From CAZTKP01 sp964614215 (GTDB lineage Bacteria > UBP6 > UBA1177), in assembly GCA_964614215.1 (NCBI GenBank), contig CAZTKP010000015.1, positions 1 to 28,182 on the forward strand: 28,182 nucleotides of DNA. The letters are read 5' to 3'. Shown here piece after piece: positions 16,729 to 24,161 of the stretch; within the stretch, counting starts at the first letter, position 1; each line of letters begins with the position of its first letter. A model generated the notes under the pieces. That model was not told the DNA's origin. It worked only from the letters and a program-made list of their open reading frames with translations, and made no database searches. The position numbers and the translations under genes are program-made.

Positions 16729-18048
16729 CTACTGATCTACAATATCCTTATCCCAGACTTTCAAAAAGGTATCGTATTGTTCAGGTTCAGCCCCACAGAA
16801 CCATGGATCAACTCTGCTGGCCCCGGTAATTACGAATCTGTTATTCACCCTATCTAATGCAATATCCGTGTACCAGGTATAATCGTTATCTAAAGTATCC
16901 ATTGGTATGTTGTCATCCAAAGTTTTCAAATATTTACTTCCCAGTGCATAAATAGAATCAGTATTTTCAAAAATTGCAGGACTGGCAAATGGACCAGACC
17001 ACCCTTCAACGCCGTCATTATCAATTATTCTAAGGTATCTGCCGGCAAGATAAATTTCATCATCACTGCTAATGTAAATTGATTCTGCATAGTTTTCACC
17101 TTCAGTTCCATAGGTTTTCGTCCACAACTTATTTAGTTTATTATCAAACTTTGAAAGAAAAACGTCAGAGCACGGATAAGGATCACAGTAATTCACAGTG
17201 AAAGAGTTACCATCAAGCTCACCTCTTGTGTATCCGACAACAAAAAGGTTTCCTTTGCTATCAAATGCCATTGCCTTTGCAGCATCGTGATGATCTGATC
17301 CATACTGTTCTGTATGCACAACATCTCCATCGGGACTCAATTTTAAAAAGAAAATGTCTTCACAGTTAAGACTAAGCTCTAAAGAGCAGTCACTATTACC
17401 ATTTTCTTTCCCCTCAAAAGCTCCTATTGTATATCCAGCAATAAATATATTGTCTTTATCATCAAAAATAATTGATTTTATCACATCCGGTTTTTCTGTT
17501 CCATATAGTTTTGCCCACAGTTCATTACCATCTTCATCAAAAACTTTTAGAAAAATATCGACAGATCCATTATTTTCATATCCATTCAGATCATTCCCTG
17601 TTTGTCCTGCAAAATAAATATTTCCGTTTTTCCCAATTACAACCAATGGTGAAAGAACGGAATATTTATCACTATAGGTTACTGTCCACTCTATTGACAA
17701 ATCCGCATTGAATTTAGTTAAAAACACCCTGTATGGAAATTGATTGCCATTGTGTGCCCACACTGTTCCCGCGACGTAAATGTTTCCCTTATTATCGACA
17801 GCAACTGAATCACCTCTATCGGAATTGACTCCGTCAGCCCATACTGCTATCAGAGATCCATCTTCACTATCAGTCCATATTTCATGTTCATAGTCACAGT
17901 CATTATCATTTATTATTTCATCAACATCCGTAAAACCGTCATTTTCATCTTGCTCTGAATCATGTAAATCGCTGTTAGAGGAACACGAGCAAAATAGGCT
18001 GAAAGCTGATAATAAAAACACAGAAAATAAAAATTTCATTGATCTCAT
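16729..18048 (-). CDS. Lipoprotein with SBBP-type beta-propeller repeats
   Basis: From ATG 18048 the product is 439 residues. It has a lipoprotein-type signal peptide (KFLFSVFLLSAFSLFCSCSS), an acidic Asp/Glu/Asn linker (about residues 25-60), then repeated blades of the SBBP type: VDNKGNIYVAGTV, IGKNGNIYFAGQTG, FDDKDNIFIAGYT, FDSKGNLFVVGYTRG and SSDDEIYLAGRY, each followed by a FL.KF...G...W element. Such proteins are predicted to sit on the cell surface or in the periplasm; the ligand is unknown. The lipobox is not ideal, with two nearby cysteines. ATG 18039 is another possible start; a longer frame to 18099 overlaps the preceding gene and is less likely. It lies 13 bp after the cysteine-rich gene, so the two probably form one transcription unit. 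Confidence 0.75.
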   Translation of the reverse strand: MRSMKFLFSVFLLSAFSLFCSCSSNSDLHDSEQDENDGFTDVDEIINDNDCDYEHEIWTDSEDGSLIAVWADGVNSDRGDSVAVDNKGNIYVAGTVWAHNGNQFPYRVFLTKFNADLSIEWTVTYSDKYSVLSPLVVIGKNGNIYFAGQTGNDLNGYENNGSVDIFLKVFDEDGNELWAKLYGTEKPDVIKSIIFDDKDNIFIAGYTIGAFEGKENGNSDCSLELSLNCEDIFFLKLSPDGDVVHTEQYGSDHHDAAKAMAFDSKGNLFVVGYTRGELDGNSFTVNYCDPYPCSDVFLSKFDNKLNKLWTKTYGTEGENYAESIYISSDDEIYLAGRYLRIIDNDGVEGWSGPFASPAIFENTDSIYALGSKYLKTLDDNIPMDTLDNDYTWYTDIALDRVNNRFVITGASRVDPWFCGAEPEQYDTFLKVWDKDIVDQ

Positions 18049-18061
18049 ATTCTCTTCTTCT

Positions 18062-19240
18062 CTACTCTTCAACGATCTCGATATCGTCAATATAAACACC
18101 TGGGAAAGATCCGTCGCCGCCCTGAACGGTGTCAGAATAGAAAGTGAATCCTATATAAACAGAACTTCCGGCAAGAGATGAAAGGTCTGCTGTAAAAAGT
18201 GAATATGTGTTGTTTAAGCTGGCTCCGCGAATTCCGATCAGGGCCTTATAGGCCGAGTTTTCGTAACCTTTAAAATCTCCTAAAAGATCCGGATCTTCTG
18301 CCGTCAATTCAAGTTGGGTTGGAACTTCATCACCAAATTTATAAACAACTGTCATGCCGTCAAAGTAATTTTTTGCTCCAGTTGTTCCATCTGAGTCAAA
18401 ATCTGTATTGGCATATGCCCAGAACTTCAGAACATGGGTTCCGGAAACCGGAATATCAACTTTAGAAGCTGTGAAAGCCTCGCTGATTATTTCATTAGTG
18501 TAATTTCCATCCAGTACTGTACCTAAAACCCACGACCCGCTTTTAGCAACCGTAAGTGTAACACCATTAACATCATAGCTCGGAAATCCGACCTCAAAAT
18601 CTCCCGTGAGTTCCCAAGCTGAATCACCACTTTCAAAACCGTCTGAGAACAGTTCTCCTGTTTTTTCTTCGCAGGTGATCGTGTCCCAGCCTGTACAGTC
18701 TTTTTCACAGCGGGCTTTTCCACCGCTAAACTTTGAACTGTCAATGTTCACACAATCCTCAAGATCATCTTCTTCACAGACTTCAGCTCCCTCAACTTTG
18801 CCGTCTCCGCACTGGGCCTGAACTATTTCACAATCACTGACATCGTAGCCTGTGCAGTCATCTTTACACGGGGCATCACCGCCTGAATACATTGAAGGAT
18901 TTATTGAAGTACAGCTTACAGAACCGCCGTCACAGACTTCAGGATAAACAACGTTTTCATCACCGCAGTAATCATCCGCCATTTCGCAGGTAATGTCATC
19001 GTAACCCGTACAGTCCTTCTTACACCGGGCCTTTCCTCCGGTATATTTTGCCGAATCGATATCTACACAGTCAACAACGTTTCCGTCACAGATCTCACCG
19101 GATTCAGTTACGTTGTTTCCGCAGACTGAACCGGAACTGTCATCATCGCTTACCACGTTGTCTTCCTGCTCCTGATCGGTCTGAGTTTCGTTGTCATTTT
19201 CCGTGCTTCCACTGTCATCATCTGTCTGCTCAGTATCGCT
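18062..19240 (-). CDS. Cysteine-rich repeat protein with C-terminal jelly-roll-like domain (5' end lost in the gap)
   Basis: The frame is open from the gap to the TAG at 18062 (393 codons). It opens with an Asp/Ser/Thr/Gln-rich low-complexity linker of about 40 residues, as seen after the lipobox in surface lipoproteins. Three tandem repeats of about 52 residues follow (18668-19123), each with six cysteines in the pattern CG-x-V-E-C-C-GG-A-C-DCTG-D-CE. The remainder, from LFSDGFESGDSAWEL to VYIDDIEIVEE, looks like a secreted carbohydrate-binding or MAM-like beta-sandwich. The repeats resemble the Myxococcus cysteine-rich repeat (TIGR02232) but with a different spacing. A signal peptide would be in the gap. 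The function is unknown; surface display or T2SS export is possible. A GTG at 19156 is not the true start. Confidence 0.75.
   Translation of the reverse strand, partial: SDTEQTDDDSGSTENDNETQTDQEQEDNVVSDDDSSGSVCGNNVTESGEICDGNVVDCVDIDSAKYTGGKARCKKDCTGYDDITCEMADDYCGDENVVYPEVCDGGSVSCTSINPSMYSGGDAPCKDDCTGYDVSDCEIVQAQCGDGKVEGAEVCEEDDLEDCVNIDSSKFSGGKARCEKDCTGWDTITCEEKTGELFSDGFESGDSAWELTGDFEVGFPSYDVNGVTLTVAKSGSWVLGTVLDGNYTNEIISEAFTASKVDIPVSGTHVLKFWAYANTDFDSDGTTGAKNYFDGMTVVYKFGDEVPTQLELTAEDPDLLGDFKGYENSAYKALIGIRGASLNNTYSLFTADLSSLAGSSVYIGFTFYSDTVQGGDGSFPGVYIDDIEIVEE
18668..19123 (-). repeat. Three tandem 156-bp coding repeats with six cysteines each
   Basis: The units run 19123-18983, 18967-18827 and 18811-18668, a period of 156 bp. 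Conserved elements are CG at the start, an E-x-C near position 12, a GG-x-A-x-C stretch, DCTG and a final CE. Six cysteines per unit would allow three disulfides, which suits an exported protein. Confidence 0.85.
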
Positions 19241-19340
19241 NNNNNNNNNNNNNNNNNNNNNNNNNNNNNNNNNNNNNNNNNNNNNNNNNNNNNNNNNNNN
19301 NNNNNNNNNNNNNNNNNNNNNNNNNNNNNNNNNNNNNNNN
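19241..19340. other. Assembly gap (100 N)
   Basis: Exactly 100 N, a placeholder of unknown true length. It removes the 3' part of the HAD phosphatase gene, the 5' end of the cysteine-rich protein gene and any gene between them. The flank at 19157-19240 encodes Asp/Ser-rich low-complexity sequence, a likely reason for the break. Confidence 0.99.
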
Positions 19341-19587
19341 CAAAACCGGCACGAACTTTCATATCATTTTTCAGAAACTCAAAAACCGTCTTTTCATCAA
19401 CCCTCATGAGGTCAACTTCACGCCTGAGAGATTCAGTTCTCGTCATCTTTCCCGCACGCATATCATGCTCAACTTCCCACCAGTCTCCGACACAAAACTC
19501 ATCAAAAACGCGGACAAGAGAATCCGCCATCGTTATCGTTCCGTCAAAATCAACAATGTAGCAGATCTTTTTGCGATCAGATGTCAT
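19341..19587 (-). CDS. HAD-superfamily phosphatase, N-terminal part (3' end lost in the gap)
   Basis: About 82 residues are visible. Near residue 11 is CYIVDFDGTITMADS, the HAD motif I with the nucleophilic aspartate (DFDGT). The following helical region (VFDEFCVGDWWEVEHDMRAGKMTRTESLRREVDLM) resembles the cap of MtnX-like and phosphoserine-phosphatase-like HAD-IB enzymes; the substrate cannot be told. Motifs II-IV are in the gap. ATG 19596 lies too close to the AAGG site, while ATG 19587 has it nine bases upstream; both overlap the end of the upstream lipoprotein gene, indicating coupling in the ftsH cluster. Confidence 0.75.
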
Positions 19588-20266
19588 CAAAGGCATCCTT
19601 TTTTTCTACAGGAAGATGGAAGAGTGATTCTTTTAAAGTGACTGTATTATCAAGAGATGATCTCTCAAATATGAATGCATACTCGCCGTTTCTCGTGCCT
19701 ATCCACTGACCTTCTTTTTTAACGACAGAAAGTTCACCGCTGAGCATTTCAACGACCTTGTCATCAACCACTTTGTAGTAGATGCCATTCATTCGGCAAA
19801 GCTTACCTTTTCCGTACTCAGCACACTGACCTTTGAATGAAAACCTTCCGTCAAGGATCACTGAAAACATATCTCCATCCACATCAGCATTGAAAAGACC
19901 TCCTGAGATCTCCGGCCAGGGTTTGCTTTCCCAGATGCCGTCATGATAGACGTGTGAGGCTATTCCATTGATTATAACTGTCGCAACGGCAATATTAAAA
20001 GGCCCGGTAATGATGATGCGCCACTTGGAACCTGATGATGAAAGTATCTCGTAATCACCGTTGAATTTTCCGCGATATCTCTCATTGTCGATCCACATCG
20101 TGACTTCGCCGCTTGCGGAAAACTGCTGATTCTGAGTATTGAGCTCAAAACTTTCATCAGTCCATGAAAAGTTTCCGTCAAGTGAAATTGACTTATCAGG
20201 TACAGTGGAACAGGAAACGCCTAGCAGAAAAACCGCTAAAACAAAGATTTTACTGGATCTTTTCAT
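19577..20266 (-). CDS. Outer-membrane lipoprotein, LolB/DUF4292-like fold suspected
   Basis: The 229-residue product has a lipoprotein signal peptide with lipobox LLGVSC (cysteine near residue 20). The mature part is predominantly beta strands (ASGEVTMWIDNERYRGKFNGDY, WRIIITGPFNIAVATVIING), including a short GPFNIAVATV strand like those in LolA/LolB- and DUF4292-type lipoproteins. A role in lipoprotein or lipid handling is inferred from fold impression only and no motif proves it. It overlaps ftsH by 17 bp and the HAD gene by up to 20 bp, so the three are translated as one unit. Confidence 0.7.
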   Translation of the reverse strand: MKRSSKIFVLAVFLLGVSCSTVPDKSISLDGNFSWTDESFELNTQNQQFSASGEVTMWIDNERYRGKFNGDYEILSSSGSKWRIIITGPFNIAVATVIINGIASHVYHDGIWESKPWPEISGGLFNADVDGDMFSVILDGRFSFKGQCAEYGKGKLCRMNGIYYKVVDDKVVEMLSGELSVVKKEGQWIGTRNGEYAFIFERSSLDNTVTLKESLFHLPVEKKDAFDDI

Positions 20267-22121
20267 CTTGTTCTTCTTTCTTGTCTGATTCAGGCTCAGT
20301 CTCTTCTATTTTTTCAGGCTCTACATACTCTCTGCCTTCAATTGTCGCAATTATCTCCTCTTTCTCAAGAGTTTCCTTTTCCATTAGTCTTTCAACAAGT
20401 CTTTCAACAGCATCTCTATGATCAATGAGGATCTTTTTAGCTTCGGAGTAGGCCTCGTCGATGAGTTTCTGAACTTCGTCATCTATTTTTTCAGAAGTCG
20501 CTTCGCTCACTTGAGTTCTCTTTCCAAGCTCTCTTCCCAGGAATACCTGCTGCTCGTTCTCGCCATAATGAACAGGACCGAGATCTTCGCTCATTCCCCA
20601 GACCATTACCATATTTCTGGCGAGCTGTGTCGCTTTTTCAATGTCATTTCCGGCACCGGTGGTTATCCTTCCGCCCATAAAGACCTCTTCGGCAACTCTA
20701 CCGCCCATGAGTATCTTTATCCTGTCAACAAGTTCAGCCTTGTGATAACTGTATTTATCCCGCTCAGGAAGATGCTGGGTAACTCCGAGAGCCCTGCCAC
20801 GCGGAACAATAGATACTTTGTGGATAGGATCGGCAAATTCAGAAAAGAAACCGACAACTGTATGGCCGGCTTCGTGATAAGCTGTGTCCTTTTTTTCTTC
20901 CGGAGTTAGCGCCATCGTCTTTCTTTCCTTACCCATAAGTATCTTGTCCCTGGCATCCTCGATCTCTTCCATTGAAACATTCTTGAGATTCTTTGAAGCG
21001 GCAATGAGAGCTGCCTCGTTGAGCAGATTTGCAAGATCGGCACCTGAAAAGCCGGGAGTACCTCTTGCTATCTCGTTAAAATCAAGCTTATCATCGGTCC
21101 GTATATTTTTCGCATGAACTTCAAGTATGAGCTCCCTGCCCTTTATGTCAGGCATCGGAACGTAAACCTGCCTGTCAAAACGTCCGGGACGAAGAAGTGC
21201 GGGATCAAGAACGTCAGGTCTGTTAGTTGCTGCAATAACAATTACGCCCGCATCTGTACCGAAACCATCCATCTCTACCAGCAGCTGGTTAAGAGTCTGC
21301 TCTCTTTCATCGTGACCGCCGCCGAGACCGGCTCCACGCTGCCTTCCGACGGCATCTATCTCATCAACGAAGATAATACACGGAGCCTTTTCCTTTGCGT
21401 GATTAAAAAGGTCTCTCACCCTGCTTGCTCCGACTCCGACGAACATTTCAACAAAGTCAGATCCACTGATAATGAAAAAAGGAACATCCGCTTCACCTGC
21501 CACGGCTTTTGCAAGAAGTGTCTTACCTGTTCCGGGAGGTCCCACAAGAAGAACTCCGTGCGGAATCTTTGCACCCATTTTCGTATATGCCGCAGGTTTT
21601 TTTAGAAAATCAACAACTTCCGAGAGTTCATCCTTTGATTCATCAACACCCGCGACATCCTTGAAACGTATGGGATTCTTGTCTTTGGAAATAACTCTGT
21701 GCTTGCTCTTTCCGAAAGAAAAGGCCTTGCCGCTTCCACCCTGCATCTGTCTCATAAAAAAGATAAATATTCCGACAAAAATGAGCATCGGAAGCCATGA
21801 AACAAGCAGTGCCTGCAGAAAAGAATCATCATCAGGCTTAACGTAGGTCGTAGGGACCTTATTCTGCGCAAGAAACTCCATCGTCCTTTCACCGCTCGGG
21901 CCTATAACGATAAAATCCTTTCCGTCTTTCATCGTTCCCCTGTATTCAACACCGTCGATAATAACTTTCTCGATCTCGCCGGCAATGACCCTGGAACGGA
22001 ATTCAGTCATATTTATCTCTGCAATGTTCTTACTCCCCGTAAGCTGCGAGATGTTGATCAGAAAAAACACAACAACTATGATCGCGAGCCACACAAGCAG
22101 GCTCTTATAATTAAACTTCAT
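20250..22121 (-). CDS. ftsH: FtsH, membrane-anchored ATP-dependent zinc metalloprotease
   Basis: The 623-residue protein has two membrane helices (about residues 8-24 and 105-123) around a small periplasmic domain, an AAA+ module with Walker A GPPGTGKT at 194-201, Walker B IIFVDEID at 249-256 and the second region of homology ATNRPDVLDPALLRPGRFDR at 298-317, and the protease domain with HEAGH at 416-420 and the third zinc ligand in GAGNDIEKA near 493. FtsH degrades misassembled membrane proteins and regulatory substrates. The C-terminus is a Glu/Lys-rich tail. It starts 20 bp after purC and overlaps the following lipoprotein gene. Confidence 0.98.
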   Translation of the reverse strand: MKFNYKSLLVWLAIIVVVFFLINISQLTGSKNIAEINMTEFRSRVIAGEIEKVIIDGVEYRGTMKDGKDFIVIGPSGERTMEFLAQNKVPTTYVKPDDDSFLQALLVSWLPMLIFVGIFIFFMRQMQGGSGKAFSFGKSKHRVISKDKNPIRFKDVAGVDESKDELSEVVDFLKKPAAYTKMGAKIPHGVLLVGPPGTGKTLLAKAVAGEADVPFFIISGSDFVEMFVGVGASRVRDLFNHAKEKAPCIIFVDEIDAVGRQRGAGLGGGHDEREQTLNQLLVEMDGFGTDAGVIVIAATNRPDVLDPALLRPGRFDRQVYVPMPDIKGRELILEVHAKNIRTDDKLDFNEIARGTPGFSGADLANLLNEAALIAASKNLKNVSMEEIEDARDKILMGKERKTMALTPEEKKDTAYHEAGHTVVGFFSEFADPIHKVSIVPRGRALGVTQHLPERDKYSYHKAELVDRIKILMGGRVAEEVFMGGRITTGAGNDIEKATQLARNMVMVWGMSEDLGPVHYGENEQQVFLGRELGKRTQVSEATSEKIDDEVQKLIDEAYSEAKKILIDHRDAVERLVERLMEKETLEKEEIIATIEGREYVEPEKIEETEPESDKKEEQDEKIQ

Positions 22122-22141
22122 TTTCTCTCCGGACTATCTGT

Positions 22142-23029
22142 TCATAACAACTTCATATCAGTGCACTGACTTCTGTAAAGATCTGAAACCATTATTGAAA
22201 TATCTTCAGGCACTTCAGTTTCAACTTTCTTAAGACCATTATCTGTAAGCCATTTTCTGAAAACTTCCTTTGATTTATCCGGAATGAATCTGGCGCTGTC
22301 ACTTGTAAAGGTTTCGTCAATGAGCGAAAGTTTTCCGTCGATCATTCCGTATTCGACCTTACCGTCGGCAATTTCAAAACCGAAGTTCTTAACTGCGTAG
22401 TCGTTGCACAGTCTGAAAAGTTCGACTGTGGTATCCTTGATCTTCTGAGAAAGATCTCTGTCACCGACGATCTTAACCATCTGGTCAAAACTTATCTTGT
22501 CATCTGTTTCTGACTTTTCTGTCGGTGTGAAAACAGGACCGTTCTTTATCACAGCACCTGCAACAGGTTCACCTTCGGTCTCCACTTTATCCCAGATCCA
22601 TGTGTTTTCCTTAAGTGCCGCGACAGCCGAACCGAAAACCTTGAATCTGGCGATGGCTTCGACCATTATAACGTCGGCTTTCTTTCCGAGCATGACTCTG
22701 TCCTTAAGCCAGTCAAGTTCAAGCAGTCTCTTCTCTCCGGTAATTTCAGCTATTTCGTTCAGGTCATCAGTAATGAAATGGGTGGAATAACCCTTCTCTT
22801 TAAGAAATCTGAACCAGAAAGCTGACTGCTTCGTAAGATACTTGCCTTTTTCAGGAACTCCTGTCTTCATCACAACATCAAAAGCACTGATCCTGTCCGT
22901 TGCAACTATGAGCAGGTAATCGCCGATCTCATAAACTTCCCTTACTTTCCCCTCTTTAAACTTCTTGAGAAACGGAATGTCGGATTCCATCAAAACTTCT
23001 CTTCCGGCAACCTTTTCAATTCTCAACAT
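22142..23029 (-). CDS. purC: PurC, phosphoribosylaminoimidazole-succinocarboxamide (SAICAR) synthase
   Basis: PurC joins CAIR and aspartate using ATP in de novo purine synthesis. The 295-residue product has the N-terminal KEGKVREVYEIGDYLLIVATDR with DRISAFDVV, then KGKYLTKQSAFWF, TPTEKSETDDKISFDQM and the signature LIDETFTSDSARF. Its length and the TPTEKSE segment place it with the longer, yeast ADE1-like form rather than the short E. coli form. The ATG has a run of six G five to ten bases upstream. It follows prs by 12 bp; PRPP made by Prs is the starting substrate of the same pathway. Confidence 0.95.
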   Translation of the reverse strand: MLRIEKVAGREVLMESDIPFLKKFKEGKVREVYEIGDYLLIVATDRISAFDVVMKTGVPEKGKYLTKQSAFWFRFLKEKGYSTHFITDDLNEIAEITGEKRLLELDWLKDRVMLGKKADVIMVEAIARFKVFGSAVAALKENTWIWDKVETEGEPVAGAVIKNGPVFTPTEKSETDDKISFDQMVKIVGDRDLSQKIKDTTVELFRLCNDYAVKNFGFEIADGKVEYGMIDGKLSLIDETFTSDSARFIPDKSKEVFRKWLTDNGLKKVETEVPEDISIMVSDLYRSQCTDMKLL

Positions 23030-23041
23030 CGTTTTCCCCCC

Positions 23042-24070
23042 TTACGATTCCAGAATGTTTGAAATAGACTTCATATGGTTAATATGATAGATAACTTTCG
23101 CAAAAAGCCTCGTAATATCAACTTCGTTATACCATTCGTGATTTTTATTGAAATCCTCTCCTCTCCATACGGCGTTAGTCCCTGTAACCGAGTGGATGAT
23201 CCCTTCTTTGTAAGCCTTGTCAAGCTTCTCGACAGCTTTTCCGTTAAAGAAAGGAAAAGTACAGAAAACATCTATGTTCTTTACACCGAACTCCTTAAGC
23301 TTTTCACAGGCTGCGATCAGAGTTCCTCCTGTTGCGACCATATCGTCGACTATAACTGCATTTCTTCCCTTAACACTACCGACAAGTCTGGTCTCAACAA
23401 CGGTAGAAGGTTTTGAATAGTCCCTTTCCTTTATGATGAGGGCCATATCTGTCTTAAGCTCTCTTGAATAATATCTTGCAGTTTCCGCAGAACCGACGTC
23501 AGGTGCTACGACAACTGTATTTTCATCAATAAGTTTTCTCTGCATCATAGCGTCCATGAGCTGTCTTGAGGCATGAAGGTTATCAAGTCTCGTTCTATTA
23601 AAGAAACCTGCGATGGCTTCAGCATGGATATCGATAGTCAGAACTCTCTGTGCCCCGCAGGATTCAATAAAAGATGCGACCATTGAAGCCGTAACACTTT
23701 CTCTGCCTTTTCTTCTTTCCTGTCTCGCATTGGGGAACTGTGGAATAACAGCGGTAATAGTTCCCGCATCACTGTTAAAAGCCGCGTTCACTGCTGTTGC
23801 AAGTGCCATGAGGTTGTCGTTCGTGCTGCATGTACTTAACGGGTCGTCCATAAGCTGAATAATGTAGACATCCATTCCCCTGATGGGTTCATCGATCGTA
23901 GTCTTTATCTCTCCGTTTGCAAAATGAGTTTCTGTAGTCTTGATATAACGGAACCTTTCAAGATGGTTCTCATCACGATACTTGTCCTTGAGGTAGTTTA
24001 CAACGCCTTCCGCGAAGTCTCTCCCGGAATTACAAGCAATTATCCCCAGTTGACCTCTATCAGCACTCAT
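23042..24070 (-). CDS. prs: Ribose-phosphate pyrophosphokinase (PRPP synthetase)
   Basis: The enzyme makes PRPP from ribose 5-phosphate and ATP. At 342 residues it is somewhat longer than typical Prs (about 310-320). Visible motifs are HFANGEIKTTIDEPIRG near the N-terminus, the flexible-loop region QFPNARQERRKGRESVTA, DIHAEAIAGFF with the metal-binding His, KERDYSKPS in the catalytic loop position, and the PRPP-binding VDDMVATGGTLIAACEKL. The catalytic loop is not the classical DKRRP form, which suggests a divergent subgroup. GGGGG precedes the ATG by five bases. It has its own promoter (24111-24139) and leads purC. Confidence 0.93.
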   Translation of the reverse strand: MSADRGQLGIIACNSGRDFAEGVVNYLKDKYRDENHLERFRYIKTTETHFANGEIKTTIDEPIRGMDVYIIQLMDDPLSTCSTNDNLMALATAVNAAFNSDAGTITAVIPQFPNARQERRKGRESVTASMVASFIESCGAQRVLTIDIHAEAIAGFFNRTRLDNLHASRQLMDAMMQRKLIDENTVVVAPDVGSAETARYYSRELKTDMALIIKERDYSKPSTVVETRLVGSVKGRNAVIVDDMVATGGTLIAACEKLKEFGVKNIDVFCTFPFFNGKAVEKLDKAYKEGIIHSVTGTNAVWRGEDFNKNHEWYNEVDITRLFAKVIYHINHMKSISNILES

Positions 24071-24110
24071 TTATTCCCCCATTAAGTTCTAAATTAACAG
24101 CTACGGTCTA

Positions 24111-24139
24111 TATATAATGTCAGTAGCGATTATTTACAA
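24111..24139 (-). promoter_or_regulatory. Sigma-70-type promoter of the prs-purC-ftsH cluster
   Basis: TTGTAA (24134-24139) and TATATA (24111-24116) are separated by 17 bp on the minus strand in the 91-bp space upstream of prs. The predicted start near 24104 leaves a leader of about 34 bases before the ATG. I see no riboswitch-like structure or terminator in this space. Confidence 0.6.
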
Positions 24140-24161
24140 GGTTTTGAATGAATTTTTTACA

